Shown piece after piece: positions 51,155 through 59,172 of a stretch of DNA of 64,000 nt. Both the position numbers and the translations under genes were made by a program. The number at the start of each line of letters is the position of its first letter. Position 1 is the first letter of the stretch. Origin of the DNA: Hylemonella gracilis str. Niagara R (GTDB lineage Bacteria > Pseudomonadota > Gammaproteobacteria > Burkholderiales > Burkholderiaceae_C); NCBI RefSeq assembly GCF_000600295.1, contig NZ_JEMG01000001.1, positions 2,618,352 through 2,682,351 of the forward strand, given 5' to 3'. The notes beneath the pieces are model-generated. The model had not been told where the DNA came from, made no database searches, and saw nothing but the letters and a program-made list of their open reading frames with translations.

Positions 51155-51937
51155 TTATAGCAGGCTGGACAGAAAGGCCTCGTCCTGGCGCGACAGCCGC
51201 CCCGCCTGGCGAGCCTGCGCCAACAGATCGGGGCGCAGGCGGGCCGTCAGTGCCAGGCGTTGCTCACGCCGCCAACGCGCGATGCGGGCGTGGTCACCCG
51301 ACAGCAGCACCTCGGGCACACCCCGTTCCTGGCCCGAAGGGCCCCATTTTTCGGGTCGGGTGTAGTGTGGGCAGTCCAGCAGACCATCGAGCGCCGGGTT
51401 GAAGCTGTCTTGCGCATGGCTCTCGGCGTCGCCCAGCACACCCGGTTGCAGGCGCGCCACCGCGTCCAGCAAGGCCATGGCCGCGATCTCGCCCCCTGAC
51501 AGCACGAAATCCCCCAGGCTGATTTGCTCGTCCACATGGGTGTCGATGAAGCGCTGGTCCAGCCCTTCGTAACGACCGCAGACCAGCACCGCGCCCTCAC
51601 TGGCCGCCCAACGTTCCACCTGAGCGTGATTCAAGGTCCGCCCCAGGGGCGAGAACAGCAGCACCGGCCCAGGCGCACGGGCCGCGGCCACGCGGGCCGC
51701 CTGCGCGGCGGCCAGGCAACGGGCCAGCGGCTCCGCCATCATGACCATGCCCGGGCCGCCACCAAAGGGGCGGTCGTCAACACGACGGTAGTTGCCCTGG
51801 GCCTGGTCGCGGGGGTTGTGCAGTTGCACGTCGATGGCACCGCCCTCGCCGTTCGCGCTGTAGGCACGACGGGTGATGCCGCTGGTCAGCAGCGGCGCGA
51901 ACAGCTCGGGAAACAGGGTCAGGACATCGAAACGCAT
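51155..51937 (-). CDS. trmD: tRNA (guanine37-N1)-methyltransferase
   Basis: TrmD methylates G37 next to the anticodon and prevents frameshifts. The 260-residue protein has the SPOUT trefoil-knot motifs VLLFSPLGRTLNH, VLVCGRYEGLDQRFIDTHVD and SLGDFVLSGGEIAAM, and the N-terminal MRFDVLTLFPELFAPLLTSG. The Asp in the RVDDRPFGGGPGMVMM loop fits the catalytic base. Operon position between rimM and rplS is conserved. Confidence 0.97.
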   Translation of the reverse strand: MRFDVLTLFPELFAPLLTSGITRRAYSANGEGGAIDVQLHNPRDQAQGNYRRVDDRPFGGGPGMVMMAEPLARCLAAAQAARVAAARAPGPVLLFSPLGRTLNHAQVERWAASEGAVLVCGRYEGLDQRFIDTHVDEQISLGDFVLSGGEIAAMALLDAVARLQPGVLGDAESHAQDSFNPALDGLLDCPHYTRPEKWGPSGQERGVPEVLLSGDHARIARWRREQRLALTARLRPDLLAQARQAGRLSRQDEAFLSSLL

Positions 51938-51989
51938 GGAACTCCCTCGTCACGGCTCGGCGGTGCCAGGACCTCCAGGCCCTGGCCAC

Positions 51990-52571
51990 TCAATAGTCAG
52001 GCTGCCAGTCGACCGCGATGCGGCGCGCGGCCAGATCGACGCCGTCCACATAGGCGGACACAAAGGGAATCATGCGCTCGGCCGCCTTGCCATCAGGCCC
52101 GGTCCAGGCGATGATCAGCACGGTCTGCGGCCCGGTGGATTGAAGGTCACGCACTTGGCCCAGATGCACGCCTTCGCGGTTGTAAACCTCCAGGCCGAGT
52201 AGGTCGACCCAGTAGTACTCGTCCTTGTCAGGCGTGGGAAAGCTGGAACGAGCCACGAAAATGCGCGCGCCGCGTAAGGCCTCGGCGGTCGAACGGTCGT
52301 CCACCTCATGCGCGGTGGCGACCACCGCGTCGGAATGTTCCTTGGCTTCCTTGATGGCCAGTCGTACCACGCCTTCGAAGGTCTTGGCACCCTTCTCGGA
52401 CGGCAGCAGATACCAGCGCTTGGAAGTAAAAAGCGCCTCGGGCGAGGCGCTGTACGGCAGGACCTTGAACCAGCCCTTGATGCCCCAAGCATCCAGGATG
52501 CGACCGACCTCGATGGCGTCCGCCGGCAGTTCGGCGGGCTCCAGCGCGAGCAAGGGCTTGGCAGTGGTCAT
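51990..52571 (-). CDS. rimM: 16S rRNA processing protein RimM
   Basis: RimM helps 30S maturation by binding S19. The 193-residue protein has an N-terminal RimM beta barrel (IEVGRILDAWGIKGWFKVLP, typical GRI-x-G-x-x-G-W-F-K) and a C-terminal PRC barrel (DEYYWVDLLGLEVYNREGVH). The longer-than-usual central insert includes ALFTSKRWYLLPSEKGAKTF. The ATG at 52571 gives MTTAKPLLALEPAELPAD. It lies between rpsP and trmD. Confidence 0.95.
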   Translation of the reverse strand: MTTAKPLLALEPAELPADAIEVGRILDAWGIKGWFKVLPYSASPEALFTSKRWYLLPSEKGAKTFEGVVRLAIKEAKEHSDAVVATAHEVDDRSTAEALRGARIFVARSSFPTPDKDEYYWVDLLGLEVYNREGVHLGQVRDLQSTGPQTVLIIAWTGPDGKAAERMIPFVSAYVDGVDLAARRIAVDWQPDY

Positions 52572-52671
52572 GGGCTGCACTGACCGCCGGACCGACCCGA
52601 TGTCCATGCCCCCACTGAAGCGGGCACCCGACGCCGGAATCTGGCCTGGCGGACTGAAGCGGTCCAGAGGC

Positions 52672-52923
52672 TCAGGCGGCCTTCTTGGCGGCCTGCTTGA
52701 TCAGGCGCTCCACGGTGGGCGAGGCCTGCGCGCCCACACCTTGCCAATAGCTCAGGCGGTCTTGCGCAAGACGGATGCTTTCTTCCTTCTCGGTCGCGAT
52801 CGGGTTGTAGAAACCGATGCGCTCGATGAACTTGCCGTCGCGACGGTTGCGTTTGTCGGCCACGACGATGTTGAAGAAGGGGCGCGACTTGGCGCCACCG
52901 CGGGAGAGTCGAATCACGACCAT
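52672..52923 (-). CDS. rpsP: 30S ribosomal protein S16
   Basis: S16 is an early-binding small-subunit protein. The 83-residue sequence starts [20 protein letters not shown] and contains the conserved [10 protein letters not shown] and [20 protein letters not shown]. It is the first gene of rpsP-rimM-trmD-rplS. AAGGAC lies upstream of the ATG. Confidence 0.98.
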   Translation of the reverse strand: MVVIRLSRGGAKSRPFFNIVVADKRNRRDGKFIERIGFYNPIATEKEESIRLAQDRLSYWQGVGAQASPTVERLIKQAAKKAA

Positions 52924-53054
52924 GGTTTGTCCTTGTCCCTCGAAAGGGGAATCGATTTGGCCTGCACGCTAGATACGACGCACAGACCCGGTTTCTCCCG
53001 ACGTTTGAGACACGCAACTGACCACCCGGCCAGCGACACATCGGAAAGCCTTCA

Positions 53055-53060
53055 ATTATA
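53055..53060 (-). promoter_or_regulatory. -10 element of the rpsP operon promoter
   Basis: A perfect TATAAT on the minus strand in the context GGGCTATAATTGAAG lies 132 bases before the rpsP start. No good -35 is seen at 16-18 bases; the closest TTGACA-like sequence is too far, so promoter strength may rely on other contacts. The leader between it and rpsP holds no obvious structure. Confidence 0.55.
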
Positions 53061-53119
53061 GCCCTATCGCCACCCACGCCTAGTCACCGCCCGCGCGCCC
53101 TGCGGCACAATCCGGCCCC

Positions 53120-53569
53120 ATGAGAAAAAACAAGACGCTGGCGGCCTGGCTGGCCTTCCTCGGCGGCCCCCTGGGCCTGCACCGGTTCTACCTGCACGGC
53201 TGGTCAGACACCCTGGGCTGGTTCATGCCCATCCCGACGGCTTTGGGTCTGTACGGCATCCAGCGAGCGCTGAACTTTGGCGTGGACGATGGTTGGAGCT
53301 GGGTGCTCACGCCCCTGTTCGGCTTCAGCATCGCGGCCTGCGCGCTGACGGCCATCGTCTATGGCCTGACCACACCCGAAAAATGGAACGCCCGGCACAA
53401 CCCGCAGGTGGCGCCGGACGACAGCGCGGGCCAGACCCGCTGGTTGACCGTCGGCGCGGTGGTGTGCTCACTGCTGGTCGGCGCAACGGCGCTGATGTCG
53501 TCCATCGCCTACAGCTTCCAGCGTTATTTCGAGTACCAGATCGAAGAGGCCCAGAAGATCTCGCAGTGA
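53120..53569 (+). CDS. TM2-domain membrane protein
   Basis: The 149-residue protein begins MRKNKTLAAWLAFLGGPLGL and continues HRFYLHGW, the TM2 domain signature (two helices with G-G-x-x-G-x-H-R-F-Y). A second helix pair follows (LTPLFGFSIAACALTAIVYG and LTVGAVVCSLLVGATALMSS). TM2 proteins are widespread and without firm function in bacteria. It is divergent from the rpsP operon and faces the cNMP-binding gene. Confidence 0.8.
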   Translation: MRKNKTLAAWLAFLGGPLGLHRFYLHGWSDTLGWFMPIPTALGLYGIQRALNFGVDDGWSWVLTPLFGFSIAACALTAIVYGLTTPEKWNARHNPQVAPDDSAGQTRWLTVGAVVCSLLVGATALMSSIAYSFQRYFEYQIEEAQKISQ

Positions 53570-53652
53570 AGATGGGGCGGCGCCGTTGATGGCAGCCTCA
53601 TGCAAACCCCGCCTCGCCGCCACGCAGCCATGAACAGGCGGCGGCCGTGCAC

Positions 53653-54123
53653 TCAGGAATGCCGGCCACTCTTGCGCTCGCGCGCGAAGGACAGGTCGGT
53701 CGTGGTCACGCGCAGGCGCCGGCACAGGAAATGGGCCAGCGACTGGTAGGCCTTGACCGCGATGGCCGGCTGCTTGTCGAACAGGGCTTTCAGCTCCGAA
53801 AAGCCAATGCGCACCAGCTCGCTTTTTTCCAGCACCTCGACTGTGGCCGAACGGGGTTCACCGTCCACGAAGGACATCTCGCCGAAATGCGAGCCCGAGC
53901 CCAGCTGCGCGATGTCCACCTCGTTGTCGCGCGCGCTGTGACTGATGCGCACCGAACCGAACTTGATCACGTACAGGGCGTCCGCCGGGTCGCCCTCCGC
54001 GAAAACCTGGTCGCCTGCGGCGTAGGTCTGAACCTGCGCGATGCCGTTGATGGTCTGCAGCTCGGCGGCCGACAGGTCCTTGAAGAGCGAGACGTTCTGA
54101 AGCAGGTCAACGGGCGTTGCCAT
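53653..54123 (-). CDS. Stand-alone cyclic-nucleotide-binding domain protein
   Basis: The 156-residue protein is essentially one cNMP-binding domain, with FKDLSAAELQTINGIAQVQT at the start and the phosphate-binding cassette FGEMSFVDGEPRSATVEV (Glu and Arg that hold the cyclic phosphate are both present). There is no helix-turn-helix, so it is not a CRP-type regulator by itself. It ends with a basic RVTTTDLSFARERKSGRH tail. AAGGAAGGA precedes the ATG at 54123. It lies 58 bases downstream of pit on the same strand, so it may be a third gene of that operon. Confidence 0.85.
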   Translation of the reverse strand: MATPVDLLQNVSLFKDLSAAELQTINGIAQVQTYAAGDQVFAEGDPADALYVIKFGSVRISHSARDNEVDIAQLGSGSHFGEMSFVDGEPRSATVEVLEKSELVRIGFSELKALFDKQPAIAVKAYQSLAHFLCRRLRVTTTDLSFARERKSGRHS

Positions 54124-54181
54124 GGTTCGTCCTTCCTTGCGGCGGGTGGTGGGTGGCCGCAAATGTATAGGACGAACAGAA

Positions 54182-55204
54182 TCAGAACAAGCCTAGGCTG
54201 ATCCAGTAGGCCACGATGGCCACAAAGGCACTGGCCGGGATGGTGAAGATCCAGGCCCAGACGATGTTGCCCGCCACGCCCCAGCGCACCGCGCTGGCCC
54301 GCTGGGCGGAACCCACGCCCACGATGGCGCCCGTGATGGTGTGCGTGGTCGACACCGGTACCCCCAGGGCCGTGGCGAAGAACAGGGTGAAGGCCCCGCC
54401 GGTCTCGGCGCAGAAACCGCCCACGGGCTTGAGCTTGGTGATCTTCTGGCCCATGGTCTTGACGATGCGCCAGCCGCCGAACATGGTGCCCAGGCCAATG
54501 GCCAGGTAGCAGGACACCACCACCCAGCCCGGCGGCGCGGCCTCGCTGGCGGCGGTGTAGCCGGTGGCGATCAGCAGCATCCAGATGATGCCGATGGTCT
54601 TCTGCGCGTCATTGCCGCCATGCCCCAGGCTGTAGGCCCCGGCCGAAACCAGCTGCAGGCGACGGAACCAGCCATCCACCCGCGCGGGCGAGGTGCGCCG
54701 GAACAACCAGGCCACAAGCAACATCATCAGCGAACCCAGCAGGAAACCCAGCATGGGCGAGACAAAGATGAACAGCACGGTCTTGAGGATGCCGCTGGCC
54801 AGCAGGGCATCGGTGCCGGACTTGCCGATCACCGCGCCCACGATGCCACCGATCAGCGCGTGCGAGGAACTGCTGGGGATGCCGTAATACCAGGTGATGA
54901 GGTTCCAGGTGATCGCGCCCGCGAGCGCCCCGAAGATCACATTCGTGTCCACCACACCCGGCTGCACGATGCCCTTGCCCACGGTGGCCGCCACGCTGAG
55001 GTGGAAGACGAAGATCGCCGCGACATTGAAGAAGGCCGCGAACAGCACCGCCTGACCGGGCCGCAGCACGCCGGTGGACACGACGGTGGCGATGGAATTG
55101 GCCGCGTCGTGAAAGCCGTTCATGAAGTCGAACACCAGGGCCAAGGCCACCAGCATGACAATCAGCCACAGGGCCGCCTGCGTCACATGCGTGAGGTTCT
55201 CCAT
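54182..55204 (-). CDS. pit: Inorganic phosphate transporter (Pit family)
   Basis: Pit carries metal-phosphate into the cell with protons, at low affinity. The 340-residue protein has about ten helices and the two inverted family signatures: FDFMNGFHDAANSIATVVST in the first half and GAYSLGHGGNDAQKTIGIIW in the second. It is preceded by a DUF47 gene with 10 bases between, a common pair in which DUF47 influences Pit. The operon has a Pho-box-like sequence at its start. Confidence 0.95.
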   Translation of the reverse strand: MENLTHVTQAALWLIVMLVALALVFDFMNGFHDAANSIATVVSTGVLRPGQAVLFAAFFNVAAIFVFHLSVAATVGKGIVQPGVVDTNVIFGALAGAITWNLITWYYGIPSSSSHALIGGIVGAVIGKSGTDALLASGILKTVLFIFVSPMLGFLLGSLMMLLVAWLFRRTSPARVDGWFRRLQLVSAGAYSLGHGGNDAQKTIGIIWMLLIATGYTAASEAAPPGWVVVSCYLAIGLGTMFGGWRIVKTMGQKITKLKPVGGFCAETGGAFTLFFATALGVPVSTTHTITGAIVGVGSAQRASAVRWGVAGNIVWAWIFTIPASAFVAIVAYWISLGLF

Positions 55205-55214
55205 GTCGGGAACC

Positions 55215-55862
55215 TCAGGCGTTCTCGAGGACGATGCCCTCGATCACGTTGGCCACGTCCTCGCAGCGGTCGGTCACGGTTTCCAGCAGTTCGTAGATGG
55301 CCTTGAGCTTGATGATCTCGCGCACATCGGGCTGCTCACGGAAGAGTTTGCTCATGGCGTTGCGCATCACGCGGTCGGCGTCGGATTCGAGCTTGTCGAT
55401 CTCCTCGCAGGTCTTGAGCGCGGCTTCCGCCGTCTTGGCTTCACCGATGCTGCCCAGCAGCGACACCGCATCCTTCACCCGCTCGCAGCACTTCACGCAC
55501 AGCTCGGTCAGGCGCACGATCTCGTCGGTCATCTCACGTACGTCGTACAGCGCCATGGTCTCGGCCGCGTCCTGCAGCAGATCGGCCACGTCGTCCATGG
55601 TGTTGATCAGCGTGTGGATCTGCTCGCGGTCGATGGGCGTGATGAAGGTCTGGTGCAGGGCGCGGTTCACGTCCTGCGTGATGCGGTCGGCCGCGTGCTC
55701 GGCCTCGTCCACCTCACGGTTGTACTGCTCGCGCAGTTGCGCGTCGCCATAGTTCGCCACCAGCTGCGCGAAGGCCTGGGCCGCCTCCACGATGCGCTCC
55801 GCATGCTGATTGAACTTCACGAAGAAATTGCCGTCGCGCGGCATCAGTTTTCCAAACAGCAT
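55215..55862 (-). CDS. DUF47 (PhoU-like) phosphate transport regulator
   Basis: This 215-residue all-helical protein has the DUF47 pattern: KLMPRDGNFFVKFNQHAERI, DEAEHAADRITQDVNRALHQ, FITPIDREQIHTLINTMDDV, and a repeated E-x-x-D-x-x-x-R at IDKLESDADRVMRNA and TDRCEDVANVIEGI. It resembles PhoU, with metal-binding acidic residues in the helices. The known role of such proteins (OrfA in Sinorhizobium) is with Pit low-affinity phosphate uptake. pit follows after 10 bases. A Pho-box-like repeat overlaps the ribosome site, ending one base before the ATG. Confidence 0.92.
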   Translation of the reverse strand: MLFGKLMPRDGNFFVKFNQHAERIVEAAQAFAQLVANYGDAQLREQYNREVDEAEHAADRITQDVNRALHQTFITPIDREQIHTLINTMDDVADLLQDAAETMALYDVREMTDEIVRLTELCVKCCERVKDAVSLLGSIGEAKTAEAALKTCEEIDKLESDADRVMRNAMSKLFREQPDVREIIKLKAIYELLETVTDRCEDVANVIEGIVLENA

Positions 55863-55863
55863 G

Positions 55864-55881
55864 GTGACTTTTTTGTGACGA
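55864..55881 (-). promoter_or_regulatory. PhoB-box-like repeat over the DUF47-pit start
   Basis: On the minus strand the sequence TCGTCACAAAAAAGTCAC holds two GTCAC cores exactly 11 bases apart, the spacing of the Pho box half-sites (CTGTCAC repeats); 10 of 14 half-site bases agree. It ends one base before the ATG at 55862. Such a position would hide the ribosome site or block transcription, which suits repression better than activation. Confidence 0.5.
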
Positions 55882-55960
55882 ATTGATGAAAACGTCGAGT
55901 TTAACCGGCGCTGCGCCGCAGGCACCGCACCGCACCACGCAAGGCCGGCCCGGGCCGGGC

Positions 55961-56329
55961 TCAGGCGCTGCGGAATATGAAATACACCGCCCCCACCATG
56001 CACAGGGCCGCCCAGAGGTAGTCCAGCTTGAAGGGCTCGCGCATGTAGAACATGGCGAAAGGCACGAACACGGCGAGCGTGATCACCTCCTGCATGATCT
56101 TGAGCTGCCCAAGGGTGAAACCGGCCTGCTGGAAACCGATGCGGTTGGCCGGCACCTGCAGCAGGTACTCCGCCAGGGCGATACCCCAGCTCACGAACGC
56201 CGCCGTGTACCAGGGCGCTGTGGCCAGGTTTTTGAGGTGGCCGTACCAGGCGAAGGTCATGAAGACATTGCTGGCGATCAGCAGCAGCACGGTCTGGAGG
56301 GACAGGGGGATGGATTGGAGGAGTGGCAT
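55961..56329 (-). CDS. DUF486 small membrane protein
   Basis: The 122-residue protein has four predicted helices and the DUF486 pattern (LLLIASNVFMTFAWYGHLKN, SWGIALAEYLLQVPANRIG, QLKIMQEVITLAVFVPFAMF). It resembles half of a drug/metabolite transporter and could act as a homodimer. No substrate is known. It lies about 100 bases upstream of the DUF47-pit operon on the same strand. Confidence 0.88.
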   Translation of the reverse strand: MPLLQSIPLSLQTVLLLIASNVFMTFAWYGHLKNLATAPWYTAAFVSWGIALAEYLLQVPANRIGFQQAGFTLGQLKIMQEVITLAVFVPFAMFYMREPFKLDYLWAALCMVGAVYFIFRSA

Positions 56330-56431
56330 GCGAGGTTCTTACAAGCTGAAACAATTTGCATCTGCATGGAATGTTCATTCAGCATTCATTAATGAGAGCG
56401 GTTCATAGAATACCCCGGACATCAGACATTG

Positions 56432-58471
56432 ATGTCCTCCATGCGCCGCCGGCCGAATGCCAAGCCCATGGAGATCGCCCTACCCTCCATCGCTCACAGA
56501 CCTGCACATGCCCCGCACGCCTGCCCGACAAGGCCGTTTTTTCGGACTTCGCATCTCCTCCTCCCTTTTTCATACCGCTCCTGCCTTGCACGTCTCACGC
56601 AATTAAGGCGCGCGCTGGTCTTGCCCCTGCTCGCATCGAGTGCTGCCCTGGTGGTGGCCTGCGGTGGTGGTGGAGGCGGCGGCGGCGGTGGAGGCGGTGG
56701 GGGTGGGGGTGGGGGTGGTGAAGCCACCGCACGAACGCCGACGGACCTCGTGATCTCTGAGGTAGGCAGCTGCTACTACTACAACATTGATTGCTGGTTC
56801 GAGGTCTACAACCCCACGGCCTCAGCCATCAGCCTCTCCGGCTACCAGTTGCGGTCCACCAGCATCAACTCTTCTTCTGGCGGGTCCATCACGGCTTACA
56901 CCTTCACGCTGCCCAGCTATTTCGTGCCGGCCGGTGAATATGTGCTGATTTCAGGCAACGTCAACAATTCGGTGCAACGCGGTACCCAGATGGCCCGTGT
57001 CCGTTTCGGCACCCGTGTGCCCTTCTGGACTTCCAGTGGTTTCATCGAACTCCTGAAGAACAGCAGCACCGTGGACTTTGTTCGTTTTGGCTCTTCCAGC
57101 CAAACCCCGACGACCAGCAGCCAATGGATAGGCTCTTCGGCCTCGTCTTTGCCCAACACGGCGAGCGACTACGGCAAATCCTTGGTGCGCCGCCACCCGA
57201 TCAGCACGGACAGTGATAGCGCCAGCGACTGGACCAGTGTCAGCTGGGCCACCCCGGCGGGCCGCAACGACATGGGCGACAGCGCCGACGCCGATGGCGA
57301 TGGCATTCCGGACACAGCCGAAGTGTCCGGCGGCACCTTCGGGGGCCTGGACCTCTACACCATGGGCGCACGCACGAGCCAAAAGGACATCTTCATTGAA
57401 GTGGACCACATGACCGGCGCCAATCCAGGGGGAATTCCGCGCCAAGAAGCGCTGCAAAAAGTGGTTGATGCCTTCGCAGCCAAGAACATCAAAGTGCACT
57501 TTGACGTGGGAACGTTCTTCAACGCCAACTTCTCGACCACGGATTTCAACCTCGGCCAGGGCAGCAGCGTCGTGGCCTACGAGAAGTGCGTGACCTTCGA
57601 CCAAGATACATGTGACGGGAATACAAGTAACCGTCGCAGTCTCTACGACTACAAAGCCCAGTACATGGACCTGCGCCGTCGCGCGGTTTTCCACTACCTA
57701 CTGCTTGCCAACTCGCAAAAGAACGACGGCACTGCTGGCTCCTCGGGCTTGGCAGAGCTGGTCGGCAATGACCTCATCGTGTCAATGGGGGCGTGGGATC
57801 TCGATACAACACCAACTGCGAAGCTCAACTATCTGATCAATACGCAGGCTTCGACCATCATGCATGAGCTGGGGCATAACCTGGGCCTCAAACACGGCGG
57901 CAATGAGGACACCAACTACAAGCCCAACTACTGGAGCGTGATGAACTACCTCTACCAGCTCAATGGCCTGGACAACAACCCTATGGGCCCGGACGCGTAC
58001 CTACGTTGGCGCTTGGAAGAGGGCGATGGCACCATTGATGGCACTGACGACTCGCCGTGCTCGCTACCCAATTCACCCTGCGACGCCCCCACGCAGTTCA
58101 TCATGGACTTCTCGGATGGCAGTGGCACCGCCTTGAATGAAGCCAGTCTGCAAGAGTCAGCTAACGTCGGTCGTGGTAGCACCGGGGGTACCGCCTTCGC
58201 CGACTGGAATCTCAACGGCAGTTCGAACTCCAACGTAATATGGAATCTGAACCCGACTTGGGATAGTGTCAACACAACGTTGACCGACCACAATGACTGG
58301 GGCAATCTCCAACTCCCCTTCGCGCGGAGCTACAACAGCAACTCAGGCGTGAGCATCATCAAATCGACCAAATCCATGGTTGCTAACCCGATCACGGCCG
58401 ACAAGCAGCCCATTGCCCATGAAACTCCGCCGTCCATACTCTTCTTCGAACGGCTACGCAATGGCAAATAA
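56432..58471 (+). CDS. Lipoprotein metzincin-type zinc protease with lamin-tail-like domain
   Basis: This 679-residue protein contains the metzincin zinc motif HELGHNLGLKH (His478, His482, His488; Glu479 catalytic) and a Met-turn in WSVMNYLYQL, so it is a secreted metalloprotease. A lipobox (SSAALVVAC, Cys near 77) is followed by 19 glycines, then a LTD-like beta domain (TDLVISEVGSCYYYNIDCWF, ISLSGYQLRS, YVLISG) at about residues 103-200. An acidic calcium-loop-like DSADADGDGIPDTAEVSGG comes next, then the protease domain (about 300-600). The start is uncertain: 56432 gives a long N-terminal region before the signal; 56468 is possible. A lipoprotein gene overlaps its end. The substrate is unknown. 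Confidence 0.8.
   Translation: MSSMRRRPNAKPMEIALPSIAHRPAHAPHACPTRPFFRTSHLLLPFSYRSCLARLTQLRRALVLPLLASSAALVVACGGGGGGGGGGGGGGGGGGGEATARTPTDLVISEVGSCYYYNIDCWFEVYNPTASAISLSGYQLRSTSINSSSGGSITAYTFTLPSYFVPAGEYVLISGNVNNSVQRGTQMARVRFGTRVPFWTSSGFIELLKNSSTVDFVRFGSSSQTPTTSSQWIGSSASSLPNTASDYGKSLVRRHPISTDSDSASDWTSVSWATPAGRNDMGDSADADGDGIPDTAEVSGGTFGGLDLYTMGARTSQKDIFIEVDHMTGANPGGIPRQEALQKVVDAFAAKNIKVHFDVGTFFNANFSTTDFNLGQGSSVVAYEKCVTFDQDTCDGNTSNRRSLYDYKAQYMDLRRRAVFHYLLLANSQKNDGTAGSSGLAELVGNDLIVSMGAWDLDTTPTAKLNYLINTQASTIMHELGHNLGLKHGGNEDTNYKPNYWSVMNYLYQLNGLDNNPMGPDAYLRWRLEEGDGTIDGTDDSPCSLPNSPCDAPTQFIMDFSDGSGTALNEASLQESANVGRGSTGGTAFADWNLNGSSNSNVIWNLNPTWDSVNTTLTDHNDWGNLQLPFARSYNSNSGVSIIKSTKSMVANPITADKQPIAHETPPSILFFERLRNGK
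56663..56719 (+). repeat. 19-codon glycine tract with guanine runs
   Basis: Nineteen consecutive Gly codons follow the lipobox cysteine. The last third has four closely spaced G-runs of four to five bases, GGTGGGGGTGGGGGTGGG, a strong G-quadruplex motif, and the GGN repetition allows length change by slippage. Poly-Gly tethers after lipoprotein cysteines are seen in other betaproteobacteria, but this one is unusually long. Confidence 0.85.
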
Positions 58472-59018
58472 GCAAACTCACGAGGCCCAACGGCCCCTGC
58501 TGCTGCTTGCACTGCTGCTCAGCCTAACCGCAGGCTGCGTCGCGAACCCGCCCGCAGTCCCTGTCCAGGGCAAGCCCAGGAGTTTGCCCGCCGTGCCCAC
58601 TGGACCCAGTGGAACCCTGCAGACGAGCCCAAGCGCCGAAACCAGCAGCACCTCACTGCCCCCGCCGGACAGCGTGACGCACGACCAGCACCCTTCAGGC
58701 CCCACTGTAGTTCGCACCTGGGGTGGCAGCGCTGACGCCCCGCCCGACCGCATCGAGCTGACACACGCACGCTCGGGACGGCGGCTGATCGGCCAGGCGC
58801 GCCTGCTGCGTCAGAGCATGGGCCAGTGGGTAATCCAGAACACGGCCGGAGAACAACTGCCTGTGTCCGGCACCGTGACGCCTTCCACCGCGATCTTCGA
58901 AGAATCTGGTCAACGCTGGCGCGTGCGTGTTCTGAAGCAGAACGAGCCCGTCACCCGACCCGGCATCGCGACCGAAGACGTGCCCAACCTCGATCTGATG
59001 CTGGAACGACTGCCCTAA
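58461..59018 (+). CDS. Predicted lipoprotein downstream of the metalloprotease
   Basis: The 185-residue precursor has a lipoprotein signal (QRPLLLLALLLSLTAGC, lipobox Cys near residue 25), a long Pro/Ser/Thr-rich linker (about residues 28-85), and a small domain (DRIELTHARSGRRLIGQARL, MGQWVIQNTAGEQLPVSGTV). No family is recognised. The ATG at 58461 lies inside the protease gene end, overlapping by 11 bases, so the two are translated together and may act as a pair at the cell envelope. Confidence 0.75.
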   Translation: MANKQTHEAQRPLLLLALLLSLTAGCVANPPAVPVQGKPRSLPAVPTGPSGTLQTSPSAETSSTSLPPPDSVTHDQHPSGPTVVRTWGGSADAPPDRIELTHARSGRRLIGQARLLRQSMGQWVIQNTAGEQLPVSGTVTPSTAIFEESGQRWRVRVLKQNEPVTRPGIATEDVPNLDLMLERLP

Positions 59019-59075
59019 ACGGCACAAGAGCGCATCGGCAAGCAAAGCCACAACCAGAACCACAAAAACCTAAAA

Positions 59076-59110
59076 ACAAAGGCCCCAGGGCAACACCCTG
59101 GGGCCTTTGT
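59076..59110. terminator. Strong terminator between the lipoprotein gene and acnB
   Basis: A perfect 15-bp stem (59076-59090 with 59096-59110), loop CAACA, is followed on the minus strand by TTTTT. It ends the acnB transcript and probably also that of the convergent lipoprotein gene. Confidence 0.9.
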
Positions 59111-59172
59111 TCATTCTGCACGGCCCTGAAGACGGGCCTGCGCCCGCCTCAGAGAGAGGGCGCAGCACAGGA

